A stretch of 64,000 nucleotides of DNA, from assembly GCF_009363095.1 (NCBI RefSeq), contig NZ_CP045295.1:5609001-5673000 (forward strand), given 5' to 3'. The position numbers and the translations under genes are program-made. The notes below the pieces were generated by a model that was not told the DNA's origin, did no database searches, and saw only the letters and a program-made list of their open reading frames with translations. Positions 36,862-45,198 of the stretch are shown one piece after another (the stretch's first letter is position 1; every line of letters starts with the position of its first letter). This stretch comes from Paenibacillus cellulositrophicus. Its GTDB lineage: Bacteria > Bacillota > Bacilli > Paenibacillales > Paenibacillaceae.

Positions 36862-38256
36862 ATGCGTATGGGAAAAATGATGCTGCTGCTCTGCACACTG
36901 TTACTTGTGCTTTCGGCGTGCAGCAGCGGCGGCTCCAAAAGTGGGTCAAGCGCCGGTACGGCGGAGACGAATACGGAGACGGGTACCGAGACTGCTGCAA
37001 CCAACACCGACAATAAAGGTGCGGAAGAGAAGGATGCGGAGCAAACGTACAAGACGCCTGACATGGATTTCGACATGGGCGGAAGAACGATCAAGGTCGT
37101 ATCGTGGTGGGATATGACGATTCCGGAGGATAACCCGGATAACATCCAGCGCAAAAAAAATCTGGAGGAGCTGGAGAAGAAGCATAATTTCAAAATGGAA
37201 TACGTCGCGATCGATTACGGCGAATACCAGCAAAAAGTGACGGCTTCCCTGTTGGCCGGCGAACCGCTTGGCGACATCGTCAGATTGGGCAAAACCTACA
37301 CGATTCCGGCACTTGTGAAACAGGACTTGTTGTGGCCCATCGATGAGTATACGAAAAATCCGGTAGCCTTTAACCAAAGTGTGACCAATCAATACATGCA
37401 ATATAACGGTAGGGGTTACGGTTTTTCGGAAGGGCAGGGCAACAATGTCATGGGTATTTTTTACAACCGGACGCTCATGAGCAAGCTTGGCTTGAAGTCG
37501 CTTCAAGATTATGTCAATGAAGACAGCTGGAATTGGGATACGTTTTTGCAAGTGGCCAAAGAAGCCAACAAGGATACGAACAATGACGGCAAGCTTGACT
37601 CTTGGGGGCTCGCTAACCCGGCGCCGCTCGAATTTGCGCTTGCTTCCAACGAAACGAGCTTGACGAAGGATAACAAGCAAAACCTGGAAGATCCGAAAAC
37701 GACCGAAGCGCTTAATTTTATTTCCAAGATTGCGACCGAAAAAGTGGCCAGACCAACGGAAGGCGGCGACTGGACGGAGCCGGGCCAATTTTTCCGCCAA
37801 GGCAACACATTGATGTACACGGGAGCGCTCTACGAACTTAGCGGTTTCAAGAAGGATATGCCTGACGCGGATATCGGATTTGTGCCATTCCCTAAAGGGC
37901 CAAGTGCAAGCTCGTACCACTCTTACGAAGGCCTCTATCAATCCTTGTTCATTCCTAAGGCTGTAAAGGATCCGGATAAGCTGCTCTATATTTGGGAGAA
38001 AATCAACGACATCGATTCGATGTATGACTATCCGGACCAGGCTTCCTATGAGACCTCGTTTACGGACGAAAACGACATTAACAATGCGAAGGAAGTCGCC
38101 GCCAATTTGATTGTCCTCGACCACTTCACATTCCCGAACTTGAAGTTCTATGATTTCCTCGGCGAAATCACCAGTGGAACCTCGGTGTCTACTGTGGTGG
38201 AAAAGTACAAAGCGCCGTTCCAGGCAGCCATTAATGAGGTCTACGGATCGAAATAA
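36862..38256 (+). CDS. Extracellular solute-binding lipoprotein, first gene of the large operon
   Basis: A 464-residue binding protein (GGGGGGATTAGAGGA before the ATG). The lipobox LSAC gives a lipidated cysteine at about residue 20, followed by a Ser/Gly/Thr linker. Shared blocks along the whole length with the orphan binding protein at 16898 (FDMGGRTIK, EDNPDNI, GGDWTEPGQFFRQGNTLMY, TVVEKYKAPFQAAINEV) show a recent duplication. A Ca-loop-like DTNNDGKLDSWG is present. A long stem-loop at 38275 separates it from the fusion binding protein and permeases downstream, which would allow more of this protein than of the membrane parts. Confidence 0.93.
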   Translation: MRMGKMMLLLCTLLLVLSACSSGGSKSGSSAGTAETNTETGTETAATNTDNKGAEEKDAEQTYKTPDMDFDMGGRTIKVVSWWDMTIPEDNPDNIQRKKNLEELEKKHNFKMEYVAIDYGEYQQKVTASLLAGEPLGDIVRLGKTYTIPALVKQDLLWPIDEYTKNPVAFNQSVTNQYMQYNGRGYGFSEGQGNNVMGIFYNRTLMSKLGLKSLQDYVNEDSWNWDTFLQVAKEANKDTNNDGKLDSWGLANPAPLEFALASNETSLTKDNKQNLEDPKTTEALNFISKIATEKVARPTEGGDWTEPGQFFRQGNTLMYTGALYELSGFKKDMPDADIGFVPFPKGPSASSYHSYEGLYQSLFIPKAVKDPDKLLYIWEKINDIDSMYDYPDQASYETSFTDENDINNAKEVAANLIVLDHFTFPNLKFYDFLGEITSGTSVSTVVEKYKAPFQAAINEVYGSK

Positions 38257-38274
38257 TTTCACATGTTGAAGCAG

Positions 38275-38316
38275 CAGTCCCTATTAGAAATTTTTTTCTA
38301 ACGGGGACTGTTATTG
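38275..38316 (+). terminator. Stem-loop, partial terminator within the large operon
   Basis: CAGTCCC..TTAGAAA (38275-38290) pairs with TTTCTAA.cGGGGACTG (ending 38310), followed by TTATTG. The T-run is weak, so partial readthrough into the gene at 38351 is expected. This is the second binding-protein gene in the window with such a stem directly after it (compare 7239-7268). Confidence 0.6.
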
Positions 38317-38350
38317 ACATGACATGTCTCTTGCTTCAGGAGGGAGAAGC

Positions 38351-41233
38351 GTGAACAACCGAAAGAAGAGCTACGTCGCTGTCCTGCTCGTCCTTGCCAT
38401 ACTGGTGTCCATTTGGGCATTCTACCCTTCCGGTTCATCCGAAGTGCGGAGCGTTCAAGCCATGGCCGATTTTGCGGCTGTTACGGGATCGGGCGGAGAT
38501 GACGGCGGCTACGATGCATATGTGAAAGCCCATTCGGATGCTAAGCGCCCGGATCAGGTTATCCGGGTCGAGGGCGAGAGCTTTACCCAAACCGACGGGC
38601 CGGGATTCGAGGTTGTCCATCCGTCAGGGGAAACCGCCGTCCTCACGCCGGAGTCGGGTTCCATCAGCTGGAACGTGCCCATCGAACAAGCGGGCCTGTA
38701 CAACATCCGAATCCGGTATTTGCCGGTTGAAGGCAAAAGTTCCGCGATCGAACGCGGATTGACGATCAATCAACAGCTGCCCTTTAAGGGCGCCGACCTG
38801 GTTACGTTTGACCGGGTCTGGGGCAACCGGGACGACAAGATCGGTCGCGATGACAGAGGGAACGATCTGCGTCCGAGTCAGGTAGAGAAGCCGATCTGGC
38901 AGCTCGAATCCGTCACCGACCGCAGCGGTTATTATGACGAACCCTATTTGTTCTATTTTGACAAAGGCAATCAAAGCGTGACCTTGACGGCATTGCGTGA
39001 GCCTATGGCCATCGATTATATCGAGCTGTACCAGGAAGAAGCATTAAAGACATACGCAGAAATCAAGAGCGATTATTCAACCGAAGGGCTGCAGCCGGTC
39101 AAAGACCAATACACCCTGATTCAGGCAGAGGATGCGGTGTATAAGTCCTCTCCGACCTTGTACCCGGTTTCTGACAGATCGAGCCCGACGGTTATTCCAT
39201 ACGATGTGTCCAAAATTCGGATCAACACGATCGGAGGGCTGAACTGGAAGCTGCCCGGACAATGGATCGAGTGGGAATTCGAAGCGCAGGAGGACGGCTT
39301 GTACCAGATCGCTTTAAAAGAGAAGCAGGATCAGCTGCGCGGCGTCTTCGCCACGCGAAGCCTGACGATTGACGGAAAGGTTCCGTTCAAGGAGATGAAG
39401 CGGATTCCTTTTGAATTCGGCAGGGACTGGAGCATGTACGTCTTGGGAGAGGATGAGCCGTACCTGTTTCATTTGACCCAAGGCAAGCACCGGATTCGCA
39501 TGACGGTTTCCCTTGGCGAGCTGGCCCCGCTGATCCAGACGATCGAGTCAAGCGTGCTGCAGCTGAACGAAATGTACCGCAAAATTTTGATGATCACGTC
39601 CAATTCGCCCGATCCGTACCGGGACTACCAATTGGAGAAGCGGATCCCGGAAATGGCGGAGGTATTCCGCAAACAAGCCGAAACGATCCAGAGCGTGGCC
39701 GATTACCTGGAACAAACGACAGGCGAGCAGAGCGACAAGGTGGCCATTTTGCACACGATGGTCAAGCAGCTCCAAGAGATGGCCAAACGGCCGGATACGG
39801 TTGCGAACCGTTTGGAGGCCTTCAAGACCAACGTCGGCGGCTTGGGTACATGGATTCTGACCGTCCGGGAACAGCCGCTTACGCTGGATTATCTGGTCGT
39901 TTCCTCGCCGGATCATAAGCTGCCGAGAGCGGACGCGTCGTTTCTGCAAGTGGTGAAGCATGAAGCCGGGTCGCTCACCGCTTCTTATACCGAAGATTAC
40001 GACAGCATCGGCAATACCGGCAAGCAGAAGCGGTCGACGACGGTTTGGATTACGACGGGACGGGATCAGGCGCAGGTGTTGAAAAACCTGATCGATGATT
40101 CGTTTACCCCGAAATCGGACATTTCGGTCAATCTGAAGCTCGTACCCGCCAACATCCTTCTGCCCGCGACGCTCGCCGGGGAAGGGCCGGACGTGGCCAT
40201 GCAGATCGGCGAAGACGTGCCCGTGAACTATGCCATGCGGGGGGCGGCTGCCGATTTGTCGAAATTTGCCGATTATAACGAAGTCGCATCCCGCTTTCGC
40301 GACAGCGGATTGGTGCCTTACGAATATGACGGGGGCGTCTACGCGCTGCCGGAGCAGCAGTCGTTCCCGATGCTCTTTTACCGCAAGGATATCCTGAAGG
40401 AGCTTAACCTGGAGCCGCCCCAAACGTGGCAGGATATTTACAACATGATTTCGGTTCTGCAGAAGCACAACATGGAATTTTATCTGCCGATCGAGGCCGC
40501 CAACGCGAGCCTGGTGCCGAACCCGACGTTCTCCATGCTGCTGTACCAGAACGGCGGCGAATTCTACCGGAACGGGGGCAGAAAGAGCGCGCTGGATTCC
40601 GAAATCTCCATGGATGCCTTCAAGAAATGGACGCAGTTCTATACGAGCTACAAGTTCCCGCTGCTGGCCGACTTTCCGAACCGGTTCCGGACCGGCGAAA
40701 TGCCGATCGGCATCGCGGATTATACGACGTACAACATGCTGACCGTCCTCGCGCCGGAAATCAAGGGGCTCTGGGAATTTACCATGGTACCCGGCACGGA
40801 GAAGAACGGCACGATCCATCATGAAGTGGCGAGCCACACGACCGGCGTGATGATGCTAGAGGGCGCACGGGATCAAGAGGCGGCTTGGGAGTTCATGAAA
40901 TGGTGGACGGATAAGGATACCCAAATCGCATACGGCCGCGAGATGGAAGGGCTGATGGGCGAGGCTGCCCGTTATCCGACAGCTAACGTCGAGGCGCTCG
41001 AGGAGCTGCCTTGGCCGGTTAAAGACTATCGTAATTTGGAGAATCAGTGGAAATGGGTCCGGGGGATCCCGCAGGTTCCGGGCGGCTATTTTACCGGCCG
41101 GCATCTGGACAACGCATTCCGCAAAGTCGTCAACGCCAGCGAGAATCCCCGCGAGGCTTTGTCGGATTATCTCTTGTACATCAATGACGAAATTGCGGTC
41201 AAGCGGAAGGAATTCAATTTACCTGAACAGTAA
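38351..41233 (+). CDS. Very large membrane-anchored binding-protein fusion (960 residues)
   Basis: The GTG at 38351 follows AGGAGGGAG; an upstream in-frame ATG at 38324 lacks a site. A single N-terminal membrane segment (about 8-27) without a lipobox cysteine should anchor it outside. Two related beta-rich modules follow (about 60-245, opening VIRVEGESF, and 255-400, opening LIQAEDAVY), resembling CBM-like sandwiches. A helical linker (about 405-510) and another beta region lead to a periplasmic-binding-protein-type domain (about 580-950, with YALPEQQSFPMLFYRKDIL). At about twice normal length it may combine polymer capture with delivery to the permeases that follow 12 bases later. Confidence 0.85.
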   Translation: MNNRKKSYVAVLLVLAILVSIWAFYPSGSSEVRSVQAMADFAAVTGSGGDDGGYDAYVKAHSDAKRPDQVIRVEGESFTQTDGPGFEVVHPSGETAVLTPESGSISWNVPIEQAGLYNIRIRYLPVEGKSSAIERGLTINQQLPFKGADLVTFDRVWGNRDDKIGRDDRGNDLRPSQVEKPIWQLESVTDRSGYYDEPYLFYFDKGNQSVTLTALREPMAIDYIELYQEEALKTYAEIKSDYSTEGLQPVKDQYTLIQAEDAVYKSSPTLYPVSDRSSPTVIPYDVSKIRINTIGGLNWKLPGQWIEWEFEAQEDGLYQIALKEKQDQLRGVFATRSLTIDGKVPFKEMKRIPFEFGRDWSMYVLGEDEPYLFHLTQGKHRIRMTVSLGELAPLIQTIESSVLQLNEMYRKILMITSNSPDPYRDYQLEKRIPEMAEVFRKQAETIQSVADYLEQTTGEQSDKVAILHTMVKQLQEMAKRPDTVANRLEAFKTNVGGLGTWILTVREQPLTLDYLVVSSPDHKLPRADASFLQVVKHEAGSLTASYTEDYDSIGNTGKQKRSTTVWITTGRDQAQVLKNLIDDSFTPKSDISVNLKLVPANILLPATLAGEGPDVAMQIGEDVPVNYAMRGAAADLSKFADYNEVASRFRDSGLVPYEYDGGVYALPEQQSFPMLFYRKDILKELNLEPPQTWQDIYNMISVLQKHNMEFYLPIEAANASLVPNPTFSMLLYQNGGEFYRNGGRKSALDSEISMDAFKKWTQFYTSYKFPLLADFPNRFRTGEMPIGIADYTTYNMLTVLAPEIKGLWEFTMVPGTEKNGTIHHEVASHTTGVMMLEGARDQEAAWEFMKWWTDKDTQIAYGREMEGLMGEAARYPTANVEALEELPWPVKDYRNLENQWKWVRGIPQVPGGYFTGRHLDNAFRKVVNASENPREALSDYLLYINDEIAVKRKEFNLPEQ

Positions 41234-41245
41234 GGGGGGAATCGG

Positions 41246-42205
41246 ATGCAAGCCGAAACAACCAGCCCGCCCGCCGTTTCGAGCCTCGTGCAGCCGAAAA
41301 AGCAGTCGCGGCTGGCCAACGTTTGGAGAGAGCTGAAGAAAAACAAGCATTATTACATCCTGATGAGTCCGTACATGCTGATCTTTTTTGCCTTTACGGT
41401 GGTTCCGGTCGTTTTCTCGATCGTTCTGAGCTTCTTTTATTTCAATATGCTGGAATTCCCCCGGTTTGTCGGGTGGCAGAACTACTCCAGATTGTTTTTG
41501 AATGATGACGTCTTTATGATCGCTTTGAAAAATACGCTGCTGTTTGCGGTCATTTGCGGACCAATCAGCTACATTGCCTGCTTTCTGTTTGCATGGATTA
41601 TCAATGAGCTGTCCCCGAAGGTCCGCGCGTTGATGACGCTTGTTTTCTATGCGCCATCGATTTCCGGCAACGTTTTCTTTATTTGGCTCATTATTTTTTC
41701 AGGCGACAGATACGGCTATTTGAACGGCTTTTTAATTAAATTCGGCTTTATGCTGGAACCGATTCAATGGCTGACGAACGAGAAGTACATTTTGCCGATC
41801 ATCATGATCGTCCAGCTGTGGCTCAGCCTGGGCACCAGCTTCCTGGCTTTTATTGCGGGCCTGCAGACGATCGACAAGTCCCTGATTGAAGCAGGAGCGA
41901 TCGACGGCATCCGCAACCGCTGGCAGGAGCTATGGTTCATTACGCTGCCGTCCATGAGGCCGCAGTTGATGTTCGGCGCGGTTATGCAGATCACCAGCTC
42001 GTTTGCGGTGGCCGATATCTCGGTGGCGCTCGCCGGTTTTCCCAGCGTCAACTACGCGGGACATACGATCGTCACGCACTTGATGGATTACGGAACGATC
42101 CGCTTTGAAATGGGGTATGCGTCCGCGATTGCGACGGTGCTGTTCGCCATGATGCTCGGTGCCAACAAATTGACGCAGCGATTGCTCAGAAAGGTAGGGG
42201 AGTGA
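41246..42205 (+). CDS. Sugar ABC transporter permease (CUT1, MalF-like), first pair
   Basis: A 319-residue inner-membrane protein with about six membrane segments (first at about 37-60) and a variant EAA loop LIEAGAIDGIRNRWQELWFITLPSM near residue 212. AAGGGGGG precedes the ATG. It partners with the permease starting at 42210. The EAA loop departs from the usual EAASIDGAG more than those of other permeases in the window, which may reflect an unusual ATPase interface or simply divergence. Confidence 0.92.
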   Translation: MQAETTSPPAVSSLVQPKKQSRLANVWRELKKNKHYYILMSPYMLIFFAFTVVPVVFSIVLSFFYFNMLEFPRFVGWQNYSRLFLNDDVFMIALKNTLLFAVICGPISYIACFLFAWIINELSPKVRALMTLVFYAPSISGNVFFIWLIIFSGDRYGYLNGFLIKFGFMLEPIQWLTNEKYILPIIMIVQLWLSLGTSFLAFIAGLQTIDKSLIEAGAIDGIRNRWQELWFITLPSMRPQLMFGAVMQITSSFAVADISVALAGFPSVNYAGHTIVTHLMDYGTIRFEMGYASAIATVLFAMMLGANKLTQRLLRKVGE

Positions 42206-42209
42206 TTTG

Positions 42210-43082
42210 GTGACGAGAATGATGGCCGCCTTTCGCATGCCGAGAAGGCTGAACCGCTCTTTTACCGTCAGCTTTATGCTGTTTGCGTTCCTGGCCGTAT
42301 TCGGCGCATTCATGGCGCTGCCGCTGATCTACGCCGTTAATAATGCTTTTAAACCGCTGAACGAACTGTTTCTGTTTCCGCCGCGTTTCTTCGTGAACAA
42401 TCCGACGATGGACAACTTTTACGATCTGGTGGCGTTAATGGGAAATTCCTGGGTTCCGCTGTCACGGTATATCGTGAACACACTCTTCATTACGATTGTA
42501 GGGACCATCGGCCATATCCTGCTGTCGTCCGCCGCGGCCTATCCGCTGGCAAAATACCGTTTTCCCGGGTCCAAGATCCTGTTCTCGATCGTCGTCATGT
42601 CCTTGATGTTTTCCGGGCATGTTACGGCGATTCCCAACTATATGGTGATGTCTTGGCTCGGCTGGATCAATACGCACGCATCGATTATCGTCCCGTCGCT
42701 TGCGTTCCCGTTAGGCTTATTCCTGATGAAGCAGTTCATGGAGCAGATTCCGGATGCCCTGCTGGAAGCGGCCAAAATCGACGGGGCGAACGAATACCGG
42801 ATTTATTGGACGATCGTCATGCCCAATGTGAAGCCTGCTTGGCTAACGTTGATGATTTTGCAGTTTCCGATGCTCTGGGGCTCAGACGGAGGCAATTTCA
42901 TTTACAGCGAGAACCTCAAGACGCTTCACTACGCCTTAGGCCAAATCACCGCGGGCGGGATTGCCCGTGCCGGCGTGGGAGCTGCCGTCGCGCTGATTCT
43001 GATGGTCGTGCCGATTACACTCTTTATCATTTCGCAGAGCAACGTCCTTCAGACGATGGCGACCTCCGGAATGAAAGAATAG
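42210..43082 (+). CDS. Carbohydrate ABC transporter permease (CUT1, MalG-like), first pair
   Basis: A 290-residue inner-membrane protein. The GTG at 42210 has GGGGAG seven bases upstream; TTG at 42207 is an adjacent alternative. The EAA loop LLEAAKIDGANEYRIYWTIVMPNV lies near residue 187, with about six membrane segments. It starts four bases after the stop of its partner. It is followed not by another importer part but by the exported NHL-repeat protein. Confidence 0.93.
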   Translation: MTRMMAAFRMPRRLNRSFTVSFMLFAFLAVFGAFMALPLIYAVNNAFKPLNELFLFPPRFFVNNPTMDNFYDLVALMGNSWVPLSRYIVNTLFITIVGTIGHILLSSAAAYPLAKYRFPGSKILFSIVVMSLMFSGHVTAIPNYMVMSWLGWINTHASIIVPSLAFPLGLFLMKQFMEQIPDALLEAAKIDGANEYRIYWTIVMPNVKPAWLTLMILQFPMLWGSDGGNFIYSENLKTLHYALGQITAGGIARAGVGAAVALILMVVPITLFIISQSNVLQTMATSGMKE

Positions 43083-43098
43083 AGGGGAGACTAGCACG

Positions 43099-44565
43099 AT
43101 GCGAATGAGCATACCGAAAGTGAAAAAGTACCTCCTGGTGGCTGCCCTCTGCTGCCTGCTGGGGACGAGTATAGGCGTAAATGCGGCTCACGCCGAAGGC
43201 AGCGCCTCCTACAACTATTCCTTCTGGAATGACACGACGCCGGCTCCTGCCGCATATGAGGCCACGTCCTTGTTGAACGGCGCGCAGCTTGGCGTGGGCC
43301 CCTTCAAAAACCCGAGCGACATCCACGTAACGGCCGACAAAGAGATTTACGTGCTCGATTCCGGCAACAACCGCATCATCGTCCTCGACGAGCATTTTAA
43401 GCCGGTTAAGGTGGTGGATTCCTTTGACCACAAGGGGAAAAAAGATACGTTCAATAACCCGCAAGGGATCTTCGTGACCGACCGGAAGGAGCTGTTTATC
43501 GCCGATACGGGCAATAAACGGGTGGTTCATCTGGATTCAAACTTAAGGGTGGCGGGGGTGCTTGAAGCGCCGAAGTCCGACCTGCTGCAGGCCAATTTCG
43601 ATTTTCAGCCGGTTCGGGTAGTTGTTGACACGGCGCAGCGGATCTACGTCATGTCGACCGGCGTATTTGACGGTTTTATGGAATTCAATCCGGACGGGGC
43701 GTTCACCTCGTTCATCGGCGCTAACCGGGTGACGGTTGATCCGGTGGAGCTGTTCTGGAAAAGGATGTCTACGCAGGCGCAGCGGAGCCAAATGGTGATG
43801 TTCACACCTACCGAATTCACGAATCTGGATATGGATGACGAAGGCTTCATTTACGCAACAAGCGGTGACTACTCGAATAATCCGATCAAAAAGCTGAACG
43901 CTCAGGGCAACGATATTCTCCGGCGGACGGGATATCTCAGCCTGATGGGGGATATCCGGTATTCAAAAGATGTCGGCCCTTCACGGCTCATCGATATCGA
44001 TGTCACCGACAGCGAAATGTATTCGGTCCTCGACTCCAAGCGGGGCAGAATCTTCACTTACAGCGGGGATGGACATTTGATGTACATATTCGGCGGCTTG
44101 GGCAACCAAATGGGCCAATTTAACACTCCCGCGGCGATTGAACGGGTCGGGGACGATTTTCTTGTGCTGGATAAGGCATTCGGCGAGATAACGGTATTTC
44201 AGACAACAGCGTACGGCCGGATGTTGAACGAAGCGGTCCGGAGCTACTACAGGGGCGATGAGGAAAAGGCGTTTGATCTCTATCAACAGGCGATCAATAT
44301 GAATGCGAACCTGGAATTTGCTTATTCCGGCGTGGGCAAGGCCCTCCTTCGGAAAGGGGACTACAAAGGGGCTATGCAGTATTTCAAGGAAAGCTATGAT
44401 CAAGCCAATTATTCAAAGGCGTACCTGCTTTACCGCAAAGAGGTGATGAGAGAATACTTCCCGGCAGTCATGACCGGATTGATCGTGCTTGCCGCAGCTC
44501 TCCTGCTCTTCAAAAAGCTCCGGAAGCGGATGAGGAGACAAGGAGGTGTTACGATTGAATCGTGA
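43099..44565 (+). CDS. Exported NHL-repeat/TPR membrane-anchored protein
   Basis: A 488-residue protein with a signal peptide (about 1-32, ending NAAHA), a beta-propeller of NHL type (about 60-370, recurring IYVLDSGNNRIIVLD, LFIADTGNKRVVHLD, FLVLDKAFGEITVF), a short TPR-like helical region (about 375-440, FDLYQQAINMNANLEFAYSGVGKALLRKGDYKGAM) and a C-terminal membrane segment (about 453-472) with a basic tail. The topology puts propeller and TPR outside the cell with the C-terminus inside. NHL and TPR domains usually mediate protein binding, so a scaffold for surface complexes is a reasonable guess. The gene overlaps the Yip1-like gene by 11 bases. Confidence 0.82.
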   Translation: MRMSIPKVKKYLLVAALCCLLGTSIGVNAAHAEGSASYNYSFWNDTTPAPAAYEATSLLNGAQLGVGPFKNPSDIHVTADKEIYVLDSGNNRIIVLDEHFKPVKVVDSFDHKGKKDTFNNPQGIFVTDRKELFIADTGNKRVVHLDSNLRVAGVLEAPKSDLLQANFDFQPVRVVVDTAQRIYVMSTGVFDGFMEFNPDGAFTSFIGANRVTVDPVELFWKRMSTQAQRSQMVMFTPTEFTNLDMDDEGFIYATSGDYSNNPIKKLNAQGNDILRRTGYLSLMGDIRYSKDVGPSRLIDIDVTDSEMYSVLDSKRGRIFTYSGDGHLMYIFGGLGNQMGQFNTPAAIERVGDDFLVLDKAFGEITVFQTTAYGRMLNEAVRSYYRGDEEKAFDLYQQAINMNANLEFAYSGVGKALLRKGDYKGAMQYFKESYDQANYSKAYLLYRKEVMREYFPAVMTGLIVLAAALLLFKKLRKRMRRQGGVTIES

Positions 44566-45181
44566 GCTCGTAAAATACCCGTTTTATCTCATCGTGCATC
44601 CGTTTAACGCCTATTGGGACCTGAAATACGAACGAAACAAGCGGCACATGCTGATCGCTTCCTTGATCATTTTGTTTTTGATGATCATCACCAATGTCCT
44701 TAGCAACCAGTACAGCGGCTTCCTGGTCAAAATCACCAATCCGGATGATATGAACAGCCTGATGGAAGTAGTGTACATCGTTGTCCCGGTCTTGTTCTGG
44801 TGCGTGGCCAACTGGTCGCTGACGACGCTCATGGACGGCGAAGGGAAGTTCGTTGACATTTTTACATCGACGTGCTTTGCCCTCGTTCCGATGATGATTA
44901 TCAACTTCCCGTGGATCTGGCTCAGCAATGTCATATCGCTGCAGGAGACGGCGTTTTATAACTTCTGCAGCACCGCGGCCTTCCTCTGGTCGGCGTATCT
45001 TTTGTTCGTCGGCAACATGACCGTGCATCAATACTCGCCGTCGAAAACCATCGGGACGATCCTCCTGACGATCGTGGCGATGGGCTTTATGGCTTTTATC
45101 TGCCTGCTGTTTTTCGGACTGATTCAGCAGATGATTTCGTTCGTTCACGTCATTTATCAGGAAATCATGCTGAGAAACTAA
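44555..45181 (+). CDS. Yip1-family integral membrane protein
   Basis: A 208-residue protein. The TTG at 44555 lies eight bases after AAGGAGG; a GTG at 44546 overlaps that site. Five or so hydrophobic segments (about 27-45, 62-85, 98-125, 135-155, 165-195) and the N-terminal LVKYPFYLIVHPFNAYWDLKYE motif match bacterial Yip1-domain proteins. Function is not established for these. Its tight coupling to the NHL protein and position between that and the DUF5696 lipoprotein suggest that the three form a membrane complex with the importer. Confidence 0.8.
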   Translation: MNRELVKYPFYLIVHPFNAYWDLKYERNKRHMLIASLIILFLMIITNVLSNQYSGFLVKITNPDDMNSLMEVVYIVVPVLFWCVANWSLTTLMDGEGKFVDIFTSTCFALVPMMIINFPWIWLSNVISLQETAFYNFCSTAAFLWSAYLLFVGNMTVHQYSPSKTIGTILLTIVAMGFMAFICLLFFGLIQQMISFVHVIYQEIMLRN

Positions 45182-45198
45182 AGAAAGGAGGAGAAACC

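Noticed and set aside
36946-38262. Long minus-strand open frame (438 codons)
   Set aside because: It is the exact shadow of the binding-protein gene at 36862, is rich in His/Arg/Val/Phe, and has no ribosome site or family motif.
39548-40837. Long minus-strand open frame (429 codons)
   Set aside because: Antisense to the fusion binding protein, which has clear domain structure; the composition of the antisense product is shadow-like.
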